NCBI GenBank assembly: GCA_964434585.1 | Contig: CAYSVN010000050.1 | Span: forward strand, 1 to 8,605 | Length of the DNA stretch: 8,605 nt | Source of the DNA: CAYSVN01 sp964434585 | GTDB taxonomy: Bacteria > Patescibacteriota > Gracilibacteria > Peribacterales > Peribacteraceae | Direction: 5' to 3' | Translations under genes and position numbers: made by a program | Shown here: in pieces, positions 5,682-8,605 of the stretch | How positions within the stretch are numbered: the stretch's first letter is position 1 | How the letters are laid out: the number at the start of each line of letters is the position of its first letter | Notes under the pieces: generated by a model | Seen by the model: the letters and a program-made list of their open reading frames with translations, nothing else | What the model was told of the DNA's origin: nothing | Databases searched by the model: none

Positions 5682-8605
5682 TTATTCTATTGAAGTAAAA
5701 TCAAAGTTCTCAAGCTTGCTCCAAACTTTTTTAATTAACTCTTTTAGTTCGGTTACCTCTGCCTCGGTAATACTTAGGTCAATCGTCGAAGGCTCTTGTT
5801 TTTCGGTACCTAAAAATACCAAACTAAACATAGTGGCGCTGTGGGTAAAGCTAGGGGACTCATCTGCTAGTAATTTGTAAAATACTAATTGCCTAAACAG
5901 GTTTTCGTCTTTACGAATGGCAGCCTCGGTACGTTTTGGGGTGCCCGTTTTATAATCGACAATACGGACGTTTTGTCCGTTTAGCTCAAATAAGTCTATG
6001 CGGTCTACTTTACCGGTTAATGGAATATCGCCAAGGCGTGCTTTAAGGCTACGTTCAGTGCTTAGTAGTAATGGGGCTGTGCTGGTTTCATTACCATAGC
6101 GTTCTAGTACAATGGCGCCAATATGTAGGTAATGGTCACGTTCTTTTTCGGTCATTAGTTCCCTACGTGTCATCGTATCTATAAAGCTATCTATTAGTTT
6201 ATCGGTGCCAAATTCTTCGTTATTTTTTTGCGCCATGCTACGGGTTTCTAGTGCGCTGTGTACAGCGGTACCGTAGGCTAGGTGGGCTTTTTTACTACGT
6301 GGTTGTAGTAATAAGTGCGTCCAAATAAATTCTTGAGGATCTGTTAAAAATGCATTCAATGCCGTAACGGAAAGCTCGAATTGCTCTAAGCGTTCTTTTA
6401 AATAAACTTTAAATTCTTCGCTTAAATCTGGAATTTCTAATGTAAATGGTTCTAGTGGCTGCAACGTGTTACTTGCAGCTTGCTCGTTTATTTGGGTGCC
6501 AATTTCTGCCACAAAAGCACTAGGTTGCGTTGGTTGCAGGCTGTCGTTTCGGCGAATGGTGGCACTATAACCGCAATGTAAATACTGCTTTGCTCGCGTT
6601 AATGCCACGTAAAATAAACGGCGCTCATCTTCTTGCTGCTCGTGCTTTTGGTTAGGATCTAAGCCAAGAATCAGCGTATCTGGCAAACTAAGACCGCCCC
6701 CCCCTCGACGGTTGCCCCAATGGCCATAACGCGTGTTATAGAGTAGTACCGCTTGGTACTCGAGTCCCTTAGAACTATGGGCAGTTGTTAGCTGCACACC
6801 TTCTGCCACGGTTTGGGCAATAGAGTATTCTAGGTTTAAGCCTGGCTCTGTCATGTAAATTTCTAGATCACTTAAAAGGTCACGCAGGGTTAAGGTTTTT
6901 TGTTCGTAGCAACGACGTTTTACATAGTCGTAAAATGCGCTAACGACTCTTAATTCATTAGGGTCTGCGTGTGCACTATCTTGGTTATGAATTAAACCAG
7001 AGCGTAGCATTAAGTCTTGTATAAGGTCGGTTAGGGTTACATTGTGTTGGTTGGTGTGTAGGTCTTCTATTAATTCTACAGCTGCTTGTAACTGTGGGTG
7101 TAATGCTGGTTGCTGTAATAAAAATGCTCTTAACGACATTGGCTCTTGAGTGCGATTATGCTGTTTTAATGCTACCAGCATTTTACCAACTTCTACCGGT
7201 GGAATTTCTAAAGTACTTAAACGTAAAGCAGCGGTGTAACAAGTGCTTTGGTCTGGGTTTTCGAGTACGTACAGTAAATTAATAAGTTGCAGCGCAGTTG
7301 GCTGGCGTAGTAAGTCGCGCTTACCGGTTACAATGGCTGGAATGCCTGCCACTTGTAGTGCGTCACTTAAATGTTTAACGTCTCCATTGGTTCTACATAA
7401 TATGGCAATTTCGTTTATATCAACACCGTCTTCTATCCATGTTTGTAACTGTTTTACAATCCCAGCATCTAGCAATTCTGGATTGCCGTACTCGGTGCTG
7501 CTTGTTTGTGGTGTTACGTCTTTGCTTGGGCCAGCTGCCTGCAAGGACGTTGTACTTAAGCGGTCTATATTGTTGCTAATCACTAGCTCGGCTGCGTTTA
7601 AAATATCTTGATGACTACGATAGTTTTTTTCTAATGTAATGGTTACTAACTCTGCCTTATGGCGCTGTTTAAACTCTAGCATGTTGCCTAAATTAGCGCC
7701 CTGAAATTTGTAAATAGCTTGGTCGTCGTCTCCTACCACAAATACATTTGGTGTGTCTGAAGTGGGGTAGGTGGTAAGGATATTTATAATACTAGTCTGA
7801 GCACCGTTTAAGTCTTGAAACTCGTCTACCAGTAAATATTGGTAGCGTTCTTGCAGCGTTGCTAGAATCCAGTCCTGCTCTTTTAGCACCTTGTGTGTTA
7901 CTAAAATCATGTCGTTGTAATCGTACAAATGCTTTTCATTTAACGATGTTTGATACGCTTTATAAATCGTAATAAATTCTTCGAATTGTTGAACTTTGCG
8001 TAAGTCATTTAAATATACTTTCGATTCTAAATTACGCTCCTTACCGGTTGGTGTATATTTAATACTTTCACCATACTGAGGAATTAATGCTTCTAAATCT
8101 TCAGGAGATTTTCCTTCCCGTTTCATATCAGAAATACGCCTTAAAATGTCGCTACTTCTATCAATACTGCTATCACTTTTACTAGGCGCACCCAACACGC
8201 TACCGGTTGGTAACTTTTGGAGCGCTGCCCGCACAGTACGAATTTGTTGCACCTCGCTAATTTGTTCCCTGGCTTTAAAATCGGTAAAAATATCAGGATA
8301 TTGCATAATAATATCATTACAAAATCCATGAATAGTATGCACAGTTACGCCGTAAGCATCGGGCCCTATTATCTGGCGTAATCGTTTACGCATGGCAATA
8401 ACCCCGGCCATACTAAATGTTAAACATAAAATGTTACTAGGGCGCATTTGGGTTGTTTCTAGTATGTAGGCTACACGTAATGCTAAGGTTTGGGTTTTAC
8501 CGGTCCCTGGCCCTGCTAACATCATTACTGGCCCCTCAGTAGTTTGTACTGCTTTACGCTGGGCATCATTTAATTGTGCTAAGGCCTTATTGTAGTTCTC
8601 TGTAT
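5682..8605 (-). CDS. UvrD/PcrA-type helicase fused to RecB-like nuclease (5' end outside window)
   Basis: This is a superfamily 1A DNA helicase with a C-terminal PD-(D/E)XK nuclease, likely acting in double-strand break or excision repair. The frame is open to the window edge. The 26 codons before the ATG at 8525 encode LNDAQRKAV, the Q-motif, so the true start lies beyond 8605. Numbering from the 8525 Met: Walker A AGPGTGKT (4-11), LTFSMAGVIAMRKRL (35-49, motif Ia, drifted from TFTxxAAxxM), VDEFQDLN (233-240, motif II), VVGDDDQAIYKFQGA (263-277, motif III), NYRSH (301-305), TTAHSSKGLEY (580-590) and FYVALTRAKQYL (638-649, motif VI). The nuclease follows from about 718, with YGTAVHSALE (751-760), GKVDRIDL (838-845, D841), VDYKTGTP (856-863, D857/K859) and RQLVFYK (878-884). 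Both active sites look intact. The fused layout resembles the UvrD-RecB proteins common in Patescibacteria rather than separate AddA/AddB subunits. Confidence 0.95.
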   Translation of the reverse strand, partial: TENYNKALAQLNDAQRKAVQTTEGPVMMLAGPGTGKTQTLALRVAYILETTQMRPSNILCLTFSMAGVIAMRKRLRQIIGPDAYGVTVHTIHGFCNDIIMQYPDIFTDFKAREQISEVQQIRTVRAALQKLPTGSVLGAPSKSDSSIDRSSDILRRISDMKREGKSPEDLEALIPQYGESIKYTPTGKERNLESKVYLNDLRKVQQFEEFITIYKAYQTSLNEKHLYDYNDMILVTHKVLKEQDWILATLQERYQYLLVDEFQDLNGAQTSIINILTTYPTSDTPNVFVVGDDDQAIYKFQGANLGNMLEFKQRHKAELVTITLEKNYRSHQDILNAAELVISNNIDRLSTTSLQAAGPSKDVTPQTSSTEYGNPELLDAGIVKQLQTWIEDGVDINEIAILCRTNGDVKHLSDALQVAGIPAIVTGKRDLLRQPTALQLINLLYVLENPDQSTCYTAALRLSTLEIPPVEVGKMLVALKQHNRTQEPMSLRAFLLQQPALHPQLQAAVELIEDLHTNQHNVTLTDLIQDLMLRSGLIHNQDSAHADPNELRVVSAFYDYVKRRCYEQKTLTLRDLLSDLEIYMTEPGLNLEYSIAQTVAEGVQLTTAHSSKGLEYQAVLLYNTRYGHWGNRRGGGGLSLPDTLILGLDPNQKHEQQEDERRLFYVALTRAKQYLHCGYSATIRRNDSLQPTQPSAFVAEIGTQINEQAASNTLQPLEPFTLEIPDLSEEFKVYLKERLEQFELSVTALNAFLTDPQEFIWTHLLLQPRSKKAHLAYGTAVHSALETRSMAQKNNEEFGTDKLIDSFIDTMTRRELMTEKERDHYLHIGAIVLERYGNETSTAPLLLSTERSLKARLGDIPLTGKVDRIDLFELNGQNVRIVDYKTGTPKRTEAAIRKDENLFRQLVFYKLLADESPSFTHSATMFSLVFLGTEKQEPSTIDLSITEAEVTELKELIKKVWSKLENFDFTSIE
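5684..5713 (-). promoter_or_regulatory. candidate internal promoter for the 30-aa ORF
   Basis: On the minus strand TTGAGA (5708-5713) and TAGAAT (5684-5689) each match consensus at 5 of 6 positions, with an 18-bp spacer. They lie over the last codons of the helicase gene. A transcript would have a leader of roughly 35 nt containing the GGAGG site and a small 5-bp hairpin (ACCAT/ATGGT, 5661-5675). The peptide could thus be expressed independently of the helicase. Confidence 0.35.

Noticed and set aside
5641..5880. 79-codon plus-strand ORF
   Set aside because: It is mostly antisense to the helicase 3' end, has no SD, and overlaps the better-supported 30-aa ORF on the other strand.
7094..8331. 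Several short ORFs inside the helicase gene
   Set aside because: Helicase motifs cover the region in one frame, so these are shadows without ribosome sites.
8523..8525. ATG at 8525 as the helicase start
   Set aside because: It would cut off the conserved Q-motif (LNDAQRKAV), which is encoded in frame upstream and runs to the window edge.

Overview
The window is AT-rich bacterial chromosome, and I see no sign of a phage, plasmid or insertion sequence. It most resembles Patescibacteria (candidate phyla radiation). The helicase-nuclease has the opening typical of that group (LNDAQRKAV, then AGPGTGKT), and the small DPM1-like glycosyltransferase (YTEYSMAKGQ ending) and the DUF192 protein are also common there. 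This placement is an inference from remembered family resemblance, not from a search. UGA is used as a stop (it ends the glycosyltransferase gene and is absent inside the ORFs), so the recoded UGA=Gly lineages are unlikely.

Layout, left to right. Positions 1-74 are a short AT-rich edge with no gene I can support. tsaD (75-1049, minus) makes the tRNA t6A37 transferase subunit. A 112-bp divergent gap holds a long hairpin built from 7-bp repeats, then lgt (1162-1935, plus), the prolipoprotein diacylglyceryl transferase. lgt runs 80 bp tail-to-tail into a dGTPase-like HD hydrolase (1856-3061, minus). A 58-bp divergent gap precedes a two-gene plus-strand operon: a family 2 glycosyltransferase (3120-3785) and a DUF192 protein with a likely lipoprotein signal (3782-4240), joined by an ATGA overlap. 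The DUF192 stop codon touches the stop codon of an unrecognised 405-residue helical protein (4241-5458, minus). The last 2.9 kb is a UvrD/PcrA-type helicase fused to a RecB-like nuclease (5682-8605, minus), which continues past the right edge.

The 223-bp gap between the helicase and the 405-residue protein is not empty. It holds a 30-codon gene (5550-5642, minus) for a single-pass membrane peptide, with a GGAGG ribosome binding site. A probable terminator begins inside its stop codon. Further on is a near-consensus promoter whose -10 box lies only 7 nt from the start codon of the 405-residue gene, which implies a leaderless mRNA.

Functionally this is mostly housekeeping: tRNA modification, lipoprotein maturation, nucleotide pool control, glycosyl transfer and DNA repair. 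One link is plausible: Lgt would lipidate the DUF192 protein. I do not see a defence or mobile system. The novel content is the hidden small membrane protein, the unrecognised 405-residue protein, the heptamer hairpin, and the contrast between genes lacking a Shine-Dalgarno (SD) sequence and the one strong site.
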